From: Puccinia triticina
Taxonomy: Eukaryota; Basidiomycota; Pucciniomycetes; Pucciniales; Pucciniaceae
DNA length: 64,000 nucleotides
Direction: 5' to 3'
Assembly (NCBI RefSeq): GCF_026914185.1
Contig: NC_070569.1
Span: 2,108,001 to 2,172,000, forward strand
The first letter of the stretch is position 1. Each line of letters begins with the position of its first letter. Positions 45,009 through 55,600 of this stretch are shown in pieces. A program made the translations under genes and the position numbers. The notes below the pieces were generated by a model. It did no database searches, was not told the DNA's origin, and saw only the letters and a list, made by a program, of their open reading frames with translations.

Positions 45009-48000
45009 ATGAATATTGAAACCTTCAACCCATCTGCATCTCACGTTACCAAGTCGGATTTGATAGACTTCCTCTATCAAGATGACACTCGCATTTATCT
45101 GCCGTCCTCAATCACCAGGAAAGAATTGGTCAAACTCGTGCAAGAGCGGCTTGAAGCAGGTTTGTTGAAATCATGCGTGCATTAGCATCCCCCGGTCATG
45201 TATTTAATTGAATTCTTGTTGTGTTGATAGCTCCTCAGCCAGCCACAGGTCGCGCTATGCAATACCGTAGCAACCCTCCTGACCCACCCGCAGACGCAGC
45301 TACCGTCCCCACAACACGTTGAAGGTCAGTTCCCGGAAACCTGACTGCGGTTGCCCGCATGCCCCGTGCGCCACGCAGATCAACTCCTGCGGCGGGTGCT
45401 CTGGCCGGGATTCCAGGAGTTACGGCCAATCATCAAGGTAAATGAACAACTTGTACTTTTCTCCGCAATTGCGCTGCTCAATACCGTCACCCTTTTCATT
45501 GCCTTCTCTGCTCCCGTCACAAAACCTATCACTCCTGTCGTAGGAGACACGGCGAATCATCAAGGTAATTTATAAACTCCTATTTCGCATTTGCCTGTCT
45601 GCGTCTAACATCTTTGCCATCTCTAGATCCTGTGGAAAACCCTGTCAGGGTCATAGAACCAGCAGGTGCTACATCGCTTGGCAGCAACTTGCCAACATTC
45701 GCTGAAGTTGTCCAAAGACCCATACGTACGCAGATTTGTATTGATATTCACTGTCACCTACAAGCTGACGCCGGCTGACATGATGCAAACTCTCAGAAGC
45801 TGCAGTCCCAAAGTCTGGCACTCTACAGGTTAATCCTATCAAGGATGTTCAGGTTCTAGGTAGTAGTTTGCATGAGGGAGCCGATGTGGAAAGGAATAAA
45901 TCTGAACGTAAGTCAAAACGTTGATCAACAGTTATTCTATCTACTGCAACCTCCACTAGGCTGACCGACATCATTCATAGAAGTACCTGCCCCGACAGCC
46001 GCCCCCCCAAACGTTAATGTACCTGTCCAGGAGGCTCAGTTCGCGGTGGACAGCACTTCGGCCGTGATGGTTAATGTGAAAGCAAAGAAATCCAAACGTA
46101 AGTCAAATCCGCCGTGCAAACTAACTGTGGCCATTACAGGAATTTCTCATAACACCGTGGGATTATCTTGATAGAGGCTGTTGTTGCGCTCCCAATGCAT
46201 GGACAAACAGCCTGCACTCGAAATGGTTTTCCTTTGAAAGAAGCTCAGCTCGCAGTGGACAGAACTTTGGCCGTGATAGTCAATGTCGAAGGCAAGACGT
46301 CCAAACGTAAGTCAAATCCGCCAGGTAAACCAACCTTGATCATTATACAAATTTGTCATTACTCCGTGGGATTATCTTGATAGGGGCTGTTGAGGCACTC
46401 CCGACGCATGACCAAACGGCTGGTATTTCGAAGGCCTTTTCTGTCCGCGAGGATGTTTGGACTGCAGTGGATCAAATTTCCGATGGGATGACTGCTGTCA
46501 AAGGCAAGAAATCCAAACGTTAGTCAAACCTCCCAAACTAACCGTTGCCATCACATGAATTTCTAATTGCTCCGTGGGATTTTTCAGTTCATCGCCAAAC
46601 CCCCTCCATCACGGGCTTTAGTTGTAAAACGGTAAATCTTGGAAACCCGCCAGGTACGTTACAAGCTTTACTCATCTGATGCGAGTAATACCATTTGTTA
46701 ATGCCAATTGCAATCTGCTGAAAACAGATGATGGGAAGTGTGTCATAAGTTGCACTGCTCTTTTCAATCCAGACTGCAAGGTGACTCGTGCTCCGGAAGC
46801 CGAACCAAGTATTCGCCCAGCCCGAAAGCTCAAAACTAAGCGCCGAGCTCCCGTTATCACCGAAATCAAGGAAAGTTCTGACAAAGAAATCAAGAAAATT
46901 GTGGAGGATAGTCAAGCCATATGCAAAGTCCCTCGCTCCGCCACCACTTCCCAAGGCCCAACCCCAAAGCTCAAAACTAAGCGCCAATCTTCAGACAAAG
47001 GCAACCAGAAAAACGCTGAGAACGCTTGAACCACCCCAGCCCTACATCCCGCCGCCATTGACCCCCCCCGTACTGGCATGAAGACCGTCAAATTCCACAT
47101 GCTACCCTCAGTGTTGCGGGTAGAGGACTCAGACATGAATCAGGCAATCAGTCGCTTGAATGTGGGAAGGAAATGGTCTGTCTTGGACCCCATTGATAAG
47201 AGCGTGAAACCGACAATTTCTCGTCTCAATGTGGGTAGCAAATGGTGTTATCTTCAACACGGTCAAGCCGGGATAGTTTCAGTAGCGAAAATTCCCAGTG
47301 AGTAATTTTTTTACCACAGATGGTATACTCACCATAATTGACATGTACAACGTTTATACTTTCTACCTATGCAGCAAACCCAGAATCCGCAGCCGCAATG
47401 GGAAGTCCTCATTATTGGGACCCAAAGGACAGCACAAGGCACAATACCCCTCAGGCCCCTCATCTACTTGATTCACCTCCCACTCTTGTTGTCGGATTGC
47501 CACCTCCCATCGTAGCCAATCCTATGCCCCAAAATCCTACCCCTGACCTCCTGTTAGATTTCAATGAAGGGCTGACTCAATGGAGTCTGATCAATAGTTC
47601 CGAAACCTCGACCAAATGCAATGAGCTACTCCTTCCGCTTACACCAGTCGCAGAGCAACACGACACCATAGAAACTCATACTGAGTGTGAACTACCCGGA
47701 TTGTTTCCATCTGATCCATCAACCTCTTCAAATTCAGGTGAAGCCATAAGCTACCCCCCAACTAAATCATCATCATGTAAGTGTGGCTTATTTTCTTTGT
47801 ACTGGTCACTTGTTGAACGTGATGTCCTTTATAGCAGCAGTGATGACGGCCAAGGACCATTTCTCGGAGTTTGTGCAAGATGCACTGCTCAAGCTTTGAC
47901 AAATCCCCAGTTCCGTTAAAACATCCTTTCTTGAACAACCCTTGGATTCCGCCCACCACTCCATTCCGGTCGCGCTCAAAGACCCCATCACTTTGCCGGT

Positions 48001-48582
48001 GTGCAACACTTTTCTAGTCAATAATCAATCCCAGCCCTCCTCGCCAAGAACATGCAGCGAATCTAGCAAACAGCTTCCGGCCCCCGAATCTCCAATCAGT
48101 GTTTATTGCGAATTACCTGACGCTAGCACGGATGCCGAGTTGACTGTTTCCAGCAAGAAATCTTTATCAACGGCTACAGGCAAGGAAGCCGAACCGAAGT
48201 TTCCCGGTTTCAAATCCGAATTAACTATACAGGGTGAGACAATCACTCTTAAGAACAAAGCCGCAGTACCAGTTGATCAGGACCTTGCTCCTTGCAATAA
48301 AGCCAACTCAACTTTCCCCACCAACGAAGTTGAATCAAATCTATCCAGCGTGAAAGCCGGGGCCCATGTCCACATTTCTGAACCAGAACCAGAGAACAGT
48401 GTCCCAATTATCGACAGCATTGACAAAAACATCAAGACACATTCCAATCCTGCTTAGCTGGCCCCTCAAGGACTACCACGCCTCCAGCTTATTTCAAAAG
48501 TCGAACCCTCCCTGATTTTCAACTCTGCCATTGACGTGTCATTAACCAATGCGATTCATGAGGCTCTCAAGGAGAGTTAAGG
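45009..48582 (+). pseudogene. HeH-domain multi-exon gene with premature stops
   Basis: Many small exons follow ATG 45009. Exon 1 (45009-45159) encodes a HeH-like module (VTKSDLIDFLYQDDTRIYL then KELVKLVQERLEA). Exon 2 starts at 45231. Three phase-1 exons, 45981-46097, 46175-46306 and 46384-46518, encode repeats ending VKGKKSK-like. Later exons start at 46588 and about 46730 (basic KLKTKR repeats), then come ISRLNVG repeats near 47140-47250, a Pro-rich exon to 47775 and an exon from 47835. Interruptions are TGA 45320, where the inverted copy near 11.5 kb has CGC, TGA 47897, and TAG near 48455, after which the frame continues to TAA at about 48580 (IHEALKES). No catalytic domain was seen. It resembles the N-terminal part of companion 2 in organisation. 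No WRS module or transposase follows; the gypsy element begins 620 bases downstream. Confidence 0.55.
45981..46587 (+). repeat. Tandem exon-intron modules, about 210 bp, three copies
   Basis: Exons of 117, 132 and 135 nt, each ending TCCAAAC before GTAAGTC or GTTAGTC, are separated by similar introns containing CCGTGGGATT before the acceptor. Donors are at 46098, 46307 and 46519. All exons are multiples of three and phase 1-1, so duplication keeps the frame. A more diverged fourth copy ends at 45907. The repeated peptide is about 44 residues (AV.ALP.H.QTA...AVD...VKGKKSK). Confidence 0.82.
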
Positions 48583-49171
48583 GTACGCTAAATTGTATTG
48601 AAGCTCTTGAGACGTAGAAAGACTGACTTATTATTTTCAAACTCCAATTGTTGCAGCATATCGTCCTTTCGAGCGGTAACATAAATTATCCCACTGTCAT
48701 TAAATCTTGTCTAGTCCAAGAGTACTTGCCCAACCTTTTTCTACCGGCTTGATCGACGCAAGCGTCTTTCCTTTTTTTCCCCAATCATACAGATCAGTAG
48801 CGCTCTATGGCCGTTTTGTTTACAAGCTTCCTGGTTTCAGTAGATCATGACAGCCACCGTTGCTGATCATGCTGATTGAAATATCATGCACAGTTTGTCT
48901 TGACCATGGTCACTGCCCCTTCTGAGTTGGCAGGCAGGCACGCCTTGGGCGATGCGCAATCTTTGAGACAGAGCGGGGTTGGGATGTGATACCAGAAGAC
49001 CATTTAGAATGTGGGACCCTCCTCCATAGCCAACTTGACACCAGTCCCTTCCTCTGAGGAGGCGCGGAGGAGAGCACCCCTTTGGGGCGCGGGATTGGGC
49101 CCAAACCTCCACTTGAGAGCTTTTACAGTGGTATTATTTTGGGGCTACAGCTTTTCAAACTGATGCCCACC

Positions 49172-49172
<1 letters not shown>
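48583..49172. other. Spacer ahead of the poly(A) tract
   Basis: No gene recognised. It separates the HeH gene from the poly(A) run at 49173. A minus-strand ORF here (48867-49112) has no recognisable domain. It may be the 3' flank of the HeH gene or part of an inserted sequence that ends in the poly(A). Confidence 0.35.

Positions 49173-49202
<30 letters not shown>
49173..49202 (+). repeat. A30 tract at the truncated end of the gypsy element
   Basis: Thirty consecutive A. On the minus strand the gypsy integrase frame runs straight into it (Phe run). It may be the tail of a retroposed sequence ending here on the plus strand, or a simple homopolymer at a break. Confidence 0.9.
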
Positions 49203-49205
<3 letters not shown>

Positions 49206-50129
49206 AAATTTACCAAATATCCCAAATGTCCCAAATTTTTTACAAGATATCCCAATAGGGATATTGACCAATGAGGTCAGTGCGTCATGAGCCACTAGCA
49301 AGTATTTGTATCTTCCTGCTTTAATATGACAGACGTCCAGGGCCACTTGTCCAAATAAGCTGCTTTCCCCTGTGGGGTGTCATATTTCCCATGGGACTAG
49401 TGGATCCCTCTTTTGACAAGGCTCACAGCTCTGTACCCATAATTTGATGTTTTTCTTCAAACTAGGCCACCAGAACCGGCATACTAGTTGCTGATATGTT
49501 TCCTCAAGCCCCCGGTGTCCCAGCTCTTCATGCACCATCCGCAATAATTTACTTTGGTAAGCTATTTTGGAGATAACTAGTTGTGGCATGGGTGGGTGCC
49601 TTCTCATAAGCCGTCCGTCTCAAATGAAATAATTGACAGACTTCCTTTTCAATTTCTGGAATTCATCTGAGTCCATGGAACACGGTTGCTTCAATGTTTG
49701 CAGATAATATTTGAGGTCTGTCCAGAATCCTGGTGTTTCCCATTCCAGTAGTTCCGTTGAATTTGACATTATTTTAAACTGTAAGCAGGCTTTAATTAGT
49801 GGTTCCTCCTCATCAAAATCCTCTGTGTCCTCGTAGAACTCCTCTTCTTCTTTACTTATGGGCCGCCTAGACAGAGCATCCGGCAGTGTGAAGGTTTTCC
49901 CAGGCTTATGTACCATGTCAAATGAAAATAGCTGAATGAACGCTACCCATCTTGTCATTGGTGCATTTGGGAGAGATGGTGAGTTAATCATCTGTATCAA
50001 CAATTGCGCATCCACCTGTAGCTCAAAGTGTTGGCCCCACAGAAGTGTCTGCAGCTTCTTCAAAATTCTTGCAACCCCGCAAAGTTCTAGTTTTGGTTGA
50101 GAATATTTTGACTCAACGGGTGAAAACAC
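49203..50129 (-). pseudogene. Gypsy RNase H end and integrase fragment
   Basis: From 50129: VARILKKLQTLLWG, a HKPGKTFTLPDALSRRPI segment (end of RNase H and tether), an acidic stretch, then stop TGA 49620-49622 where Arg of the usual YF.RDGRL motif is expected. The integrase HHCC zinc domain follows (HEELGH ... CEPCQKR, 49540-49400), stop at 49380, then LDVCHIKAGRYKYLLVAHDALT, which contains the first catalytic Asp, and abrupt change to poly-Phe at the A30 tract. Integrase inserts element cDNA; this one lacks most of its core. Confidence 0.8.
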
Positions 50130-50588
50130 AGTTGATTCATACTGGTTGGTTTAATCCTGTTTCCAATTCCTGTTGTGAAAGTACCGCCCCTGCTGCAATA
50201 AAACTAGAGTCTACTGCCAAAATAATGAGACCCGCCTCTTTCGAATTGTCCAGTCTCTTCAGCGTAACATCCTCTCCAATAATTTCCTTCAGTTGGTTGA
50301 AGGCCGCATCACAATTGTTGTCCCAGATCCATTCCTCATCCTTCTGTGTGAGCTCTCAAAGAGGGGCTGCAATTTCTGACAGATTTTTCACAAATATCCT
50401 GACGTAAGTTACTATTCCCATGAAACCTCAAAGTTCTGTGACGTTGCTGGGAGTTGGCCAAGTTGCTATCTTATTCTTTTTCTGTATCAAAACCCGGCGC
50501 CCCTCTTTACAGACCACATGTCCAACTCCAAGGCAGGCACGCAACAGGCAAACTTCTTCCCCAATATTGTGAGTCCAGCTTCTTCAAT

Positions 50589-51275
50589 TCAAAATAAAAT
50601 TATTTCCAGTGTCTGAGTGTATTCCCAGATGAAACTCCTAATCCCTGGGTTTTCTTCAATTACTTTGTTGTTGTATGTGGACTTGGGTCCTTTGATCCCC
50701 CCATTGTCAATGAACACACCGACATGATCAGGTATTTCATCCTGAAGGATCCACGTCATTTGCACCTGATATACTGCTACAGCATTGGTGGCTCCTTGAG
50801 GAAGTCTGGTAAGTTGGAATCTACCCAGGGGAGTATTGAAGGTGATCAGAGGTCTTGATTCTGCAGCTAATTCCCTTTCATCATAACCCCCCATAATATT
50901 GCCTAGTCCATAGCAAGCACATCCAGCAAATGATTCCACAAATTCTTCCGTTGCTGGTGCCAATCCTGCGTCCTTGATGATGACCTTATTCATTTGTTGT
51001 AGATCGTGAACTATCCTCAGCTTCCCATCATGTTTTAGCACGCAGAACACTGGACTGGAGTAACTAGATGTGGATTGTTTGTAAAGTTTATTTTGTATCC
51101 TTTCCCTTACTTGCTCCACATATTCATCCTTGATTGCTGCTGAGATGGGTATAGGCTTCTTTTGCCATGGTACGTGGTCAACTACGGGTATGACATAAGG
51201 TAATCCGCACGAATGCTTCAGGAGTCCTCTTTCCTCTGGAGTGAACGCCACCGCTTTTTCTCGCATTACAATCAC
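50589..51275 (-). pseudogene. Gypsy reverse transcriptase with two catalytic Asp lost
   Basis: 228-codon ORF: PISAAIKDEYVEQVRERI, SYSSPVFCVLKHDGKLRIVH, DLQQMNKVIIKDAGL, then YGLGNIMGGYDER, LGRFQLTRLPQGATNAVAVYQ and VGVFIDNGGIKGP. In related elements the first block has DI..GYD and the active site FIDDGG. Here both Asp are Asn (codons at 50898-50900 and 50703-50705 on the plus strand). Each change is C-to-T in TCG on the plus strand. The enzyme should be dead: the Asp residues hold the metal ions for polymerisation. Confidence 0.82.
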
Positions 51276-51879
51276 ATACTTAAAGAGTTTCAGTTCTTCC
51301 TCCCAAAGCCATCCTTCTGGTCCAAAGTTAACTACCTTCAGGCGTTCTTCAGTAATCCTGGCTGTAGGCTTGAAATCAGGAGGATTTGGGGTAAGTGGTG
51401 TTTTTTAGGGATCTTGCTTTGCAGTGAAGGATTCAAAGCCTGTGGAATAGGTTGATTGATAGTTCAAACTTTCTTGGCCACAGGTTTGCACTTTGGCGTG
51501 CACCATAAACTCCCCTCCTTCCAGCTTTGACAGAATTTCTCCTGAAACAGTGATCCCAGCCCGTTGGAGAGTAACTTTCCTATTTGCTGCCGGTCCTTAT
51601 CTGGTTGATTTATCCTTGTGGTGTTGATGGAAAGACCTGGTTTGGAATCAGATGTGCCTTTGGAAATGGATTTTAACGGTAAGCCTTTCTTTATGGCACT
51701 GCAGAATTTTAACAGTTTAAAAAACATAATAAGGATGTTCTTTTTGACTGAAAAGAGTTTGAACAGCAAAACGGCTGTTTGTCTTTTGAAAGTATTTTAC
51801 AAAAACAGATCTCAGCCAGTCTAGAAAAACTGGTGTCCGAGACATAACACGCTTGACTAGCTTAAGCAAGCTACTCCCT

Positions 51880-52405
51880 AAATGGCCACCGGAAGTTCTA
51901 AAAAATGCTGAGTTGATTTCTTTTTGAACATGCAATGTTCTTTGCCTTCCTTTTGGAACAGATCCAATGGAGGAGCAGGCCTGATGACATTTTTACTAAG
52001 GTTCTTCCGATTATCCCAGCCTCTTCCTTGCCCAGTTTGTGCCAACGGTTCTGAAATTTGTCTTCCTTTGCTTCCCTGGAAAGTGAGTGTTTTTCCTGTT
52101 TCATGGTATTCCAAAGTACATCCGTGGTCAAAGAGGAAAGGTCGTCCCAGAATACAATCTTGAGCCTTTGGTGATATGAAAAGATGCGCTGGCCCGGAGA
52201 ATCAAGCAATTTGTATTGAACAGTTTTCCACTACTCCTGTTATCTCACCCACCCACACCTTGCATTGGTATGTTCACTATTACTGATTCCAGCGCTAAAT
52301 CTTCCGCTACCAATCGAGGAATGACATTCACCATGGATCCTGAATCCACCATGAAGTCTACTTTTTCTCCCCCAACTTCTGCAGTTACATATCCTAAGGC
52401 ACAAC
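51880..52405 (-). pseudogene. Gypsy aspartic protease, frameshifted
   Basis: Reading from 52405: ALGYVTAEVGGEKVDFMVDS, GSMVNVIPRLVAEDLALESV and PMQGVGG. The DSG triad is intact. The frame then shifts, and after a TGA (52202-52204, TTGA context) the same domain goes on as GPAHLFISPKAQDCILGRPF. The protease would cut the Gag-Pol polyprotein. The frameshift and stop make it non-functional. Confidence 0.72.
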
Positions 52406-52406
52406 T

Positions 52407-53330
52407 TTAGTAGCAGGGATCTGAGAGATCCTCTTCTTCCACAGGTATGGTCATTGGTGCTGCTATGTTAGTTGCCTCTGTTTTAATATAAGTTGTAGAA
52501 GTGCTTTTCCCGGGAAGGCGTTCCTGCAACCTGGCTATGACTTTTTCTGTGTACAAGGGGGATATTGTTGTTAGCTGTGCAAAGGTGGTAGGGATTTTTA
52601 CATTATCCAAGTCCTGTAGTAGTGCTTCCTCAGGCAAGTCCTTCTTCAGGATTGTTGGTACCCGCTCTTGGCTCCAAACTTTCTCAGGTGTCTTTTTCAG
52701 AGTGTCCTTTGGGGTGTTATTTGATTCCTCCTCTTCATGATCAATATCCATAGCTACCTGCTCCGGTTCCTGGATCCTGACCCCACATCTTCCCTTCTGA
52801 GCTTCTGACCTAGTGATAGGATGGGCTTTTATGAAGTTCTCAGCTCCTAGTGTAGGAGGACTCCAATGAATGCTCTGAACCAAGGATTTCATTACTGGAG
52901 TGTTTCCATTTCCTTCTTGTCAGGATTTTGCTAACCTTCGTATAGCTTCTTGCATGTTAGGATCTGCTGATGCCCCAGCCACTATGGAGCGTATTGGTCT
53001 GGAAGGTATCCAAGGTATGTGCTGACCGTCTGGTAGGAAGCAATCCTTCCCATTTTGCTTGACTAGCCCTTGTTCCTCATCTTTGAGATATTCTGGACAT
53101 CTGGCTGTGGAGTGCCCTTCACGTTTGCAATAATAACAGACCAGAGTGTTGTACACCAGGGTGGATGGTTGGGTGTTTCCCCTATTGTATTCCTGTTTGT
53201 CTAATGGAGCCTGATGATTATAATTTGAGGTGGATTCAGCCTTCAGCTGTTGCTTGAGGGCTGAAAATTTCTGTTGCATGTCTTGGAATTTCTGTTCTAC
53301 CGTCCTCTCATTTGGGGTTTCCCTTAGCAT
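52407..53330 (-). pseudogene. Gypsy zinc-knuckle and pre-protease region
   Basis: From 53330 the frame carries a Gln-rich coiled stretch (VEQKFQDMQQKFSALKQQL), then CYYCKREGHSTARC, a perfect CX2CX4HX4C knuckle that binds element RNA. After RLAKS comes a TGA (52920), then the same frame continues to 52407 as a linker with acidic residues (DIDHEEEESN) and TIKTEATN-like text before the protease. A frameshift near 53320 separates it from gag. Confidence 0.8.
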
Positions 53331-54360
53331 CTGATCTCGGCGCCTTCCATATTCTTCCTTCTTTGGTGTCTAGCTCTTTCTGCATTGCACGGTTTGCCTT
53401 GGAAAAGTTGGTAAACGTATTATATCCTTTGTCAACCCTGACCTCGGTCTCTGCTGCGGCTACTAGGTTGTCCCATTCAGGAGCTTTGTTACTTCTGTCC
53501 TTGGCTTTAGGAAGTTGGTTGTTGTTGACTAAGGTACACTTAATGCTTCTTTGACTTTCAGCTGAGAAGTCTTGCAGAAAAAGAATTCCTGCATCACTCT
53601 TCTTGCTGATATGTTTGTTATTTACTAAATATTTAAGGATCAGAGTGAACTTGGCCAGGTATGCTTTGTATTCCTGGTGATTTGGGATCCCTTTTTTAGC
53701 TTGATCTTTTGCTACTTTGACCAGGTCATCTACTGTATACATGACACTGTTATCCAGGTCTCCCCAGGCTTTGACCATTTCTGCCCAAAGTTTTGTCCAG
53801 TTGTAATTGTTGTACCCTTCCATATCCTCAAGCTGGCATTTCAATTCTTCTGTTTGAATGAATCGGAGGATCTGCACCGCTTTGTCGTGGTTGGAGGCTC
53901 CATATGCGTATGCCATTCTTTCAAACTGGGTTAAGAATTTCTTGAACTGCTTCCCTTCATAGAAGAGTTCAGGATCTTCTATAATGACTGGCTTTGTTGG
54001 GTGGTCAAACCGCCTTGGTGCCTGGGGTCTAGGTGGCTGTCTTTGTTGAAACTGTGGCTGAAACATATGTTCTCTGTTGTTTTCAGTGTTGTGTATCCAA
54101 TACCCTGATGCTCTCTGTCAAGGTTTTGTCTGTCGGGGTGGAATATCCTGGTTTGGTTGATCTCCATCTGAGTCATCCTCCTCCTGATCTCTGTATAAAT
54201 TTTTAGGTCCTTTCCCTTTCTCCTTTTTCAGGGGCGGTGGGGGATTTTGTGTATCCGAATTCCAAAGTGTTCCTGAAGTTCCAGCCAATGTTCTGCTTCT
54301 AAACGGTGTTGTGGGAGCAAATCCCTCTTCCATCTCTAATGTGTTAAACGGTAAACTCAT
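53308..54360 (-). pseudogene. Gypsy Gag capsid region, one stop
   Basis: Starts MSLPFNTLEMEEGFAPTTPF at 54360. A basic/acidic linker ends at TGA 54118-54120 (TTGA context). The same frame continues with MFQPQFQQRQPPRPQAPRR and a capsid-like retrotransposon gag domain (FYEGKQFKKFLTQFERMAYA, WTKLWAEMVKAWGDLDN, YKAYLAKFTLILKYLV). It would form the particle that packages element RNA. It ends by frameshift near 53310. Confidence 0.78.
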
Positions 54361-54553
54361 GTTGATTCTGTTGATTTCTAGCTTTCTAATGTTCCAATCT
54401 GTAGGTAACGGTTACTGTGCTCTGGAAAGAAACAATAATATCTGGTCTCTGGTCTCTTTACCAGGGCAAATTGGAGGGGTTTCTTTTAAATATGATATAA
54501 ATAACTTTACCGTTCTGGGAGGGTTCTTCAAACAGTATCCTAATTATCTGAAT

Positions 54554-54745
54554 CCTTAGGTACTACACACCGTCTTTCAGTATATAATTGGCTGCTTCCT
54601 TTGAGTGGGCTCCAGAGTTTTCTTCTAACGGTATCTAATTATCCAGATCCTTAGGTACTACACACCGTCTTCCAGTATATAATTAGCTGCTTCCTTCAAA
54701 ACACTCCTTTCAGGTTTGGTAGTTATGTGTTCCTTTCAGAGGTTC
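54554..54745. repeat. 95-bp tandem duplication upstream of gag
   Basis: CCTTAGGTACTACACACC begins at 54554 and again at 54649, with about 95% identity over some 50 bases and weaker similarity beyond. It lies in the leader between the LTR-like region and gag. Confidence 0.75.
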
Positions 54746-55081
54746 GTAATTGGTTCCATAAATAGTCCAAAAGTTGACTAGCTGTTCAACGGAATAAATG
54801 AATCTGCCGCTGTCCGTACTAGAGTTGTTGATGGCTTGATTCTTTTTTTTTCTTCACCGGCAAGATTGAGATTCCTTGGCAATTACTTTGGGTTCAATCA
54901 AAGTTTGTTACACGTGGTTGATCAAACAGGATTATCAAATCACGTTGGGGACTCCCTTGTAAGACTCAAAAGTGGTAATGAAACCCTTTTGCTGAATGGT
55001 GAAGGGTATGATGGATTTGCAAGCTCTGCCCTTCTGTTATTAGTCAACAAGACCCACCAAGCTCAGTGTGGCAAGTTTTAT

Positions 55082-55600
55082 TAAGTGATAGGTCTGGTCT
55101 GTTCCAGATGAAATCTGTTTGACTGGCAATGTGTAAGTGTTTTAATTACTTTGTTATAAGGGTTGAGTTATGAATATAAGGGTTGAGTTATTTTCATAAG
55201 GGTTTTAGGATTTGAGTGTGGATGAGTGTTGGGTGACTTGTGAGTTCTGGGTGATAAACTGGGGAGCAGGCCACTGGGGGTGGAGAGAGCTCCTTTTATA
55301 GACAAAAGTGGAGCCCCAAAGGGGCTTGTGGGTTACGGTTTCAGCTAATCTAGACAACAGGGTGAGGGATTCTAGCTGGTGGGAGTAGATACAAATGATG
55401 TCATAATCCCTCAGGGGCGCATGAATGGTGTCAGAATATACAGCAGAACATTCTAAACATGCCAGGGGTGCATACATGATGTCAGAATATACAAAAAAAC
55501 ATTCTAATGCATGAATAAGGTGACAGTAGACTGCATGAGCTGTCATACAGGGGGAATTAGTGTATACACAAAGTCTGAGGCTGCAGAAACAGTGCAAATG
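55082..55600 (-). repeat. LTR-like promoter region of the gypsy element
   Basis: On the minus strand a TATA box (TATAAAAGGA, plus 55291-55300) is followed by a CT-rich leader. Just upstream, two about 60-bp repeats share GTCAGAATATAC and ACATTCTAA (about 55413-55510). These are usual features of an LTR U3/R region. Exact LTR ends were not found because the 3' partner is missing. The long minus-strand ORF 55205-55597 is a shadow of this region. Confidence 0.55.

Larger units (their letters stand above)
49203..55600 (-). mobile_element. Decayed Ty3/gypsy LTR retrotransposon
   Basis: Minus-strand order is an LTR-like region (55600-55080), gag (54360-53308), CCHC zinc knuckle (53330-52920), protease (about 52405-51880), reverse transcriptase (51275-50589), RNase H/tether (50129-49620), then the integrase zinc domain and start of its core (49607-49203). 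The gag-PR-RT-RH-IN order is typical of Ty3/gypsy. Several stops and frameshifts separate the parts, RT catalytic residues are changed, and the integrase is cut off at the A30 tract; the 3' end and 3' LTR are missing. It is non-autonomous. Confidence 0.85.

Noticed and set aside
49155..49346. ORF with a long Phe run on the minus strand
   Set aside because: The Phe run is translated A30 tract; only the part above 49203 is integrase.
55205..55597. 130-codon minus-strand ORF
   Set aside because: It spans a TATA box and repeats of an LTR-like region and has no protein family features.
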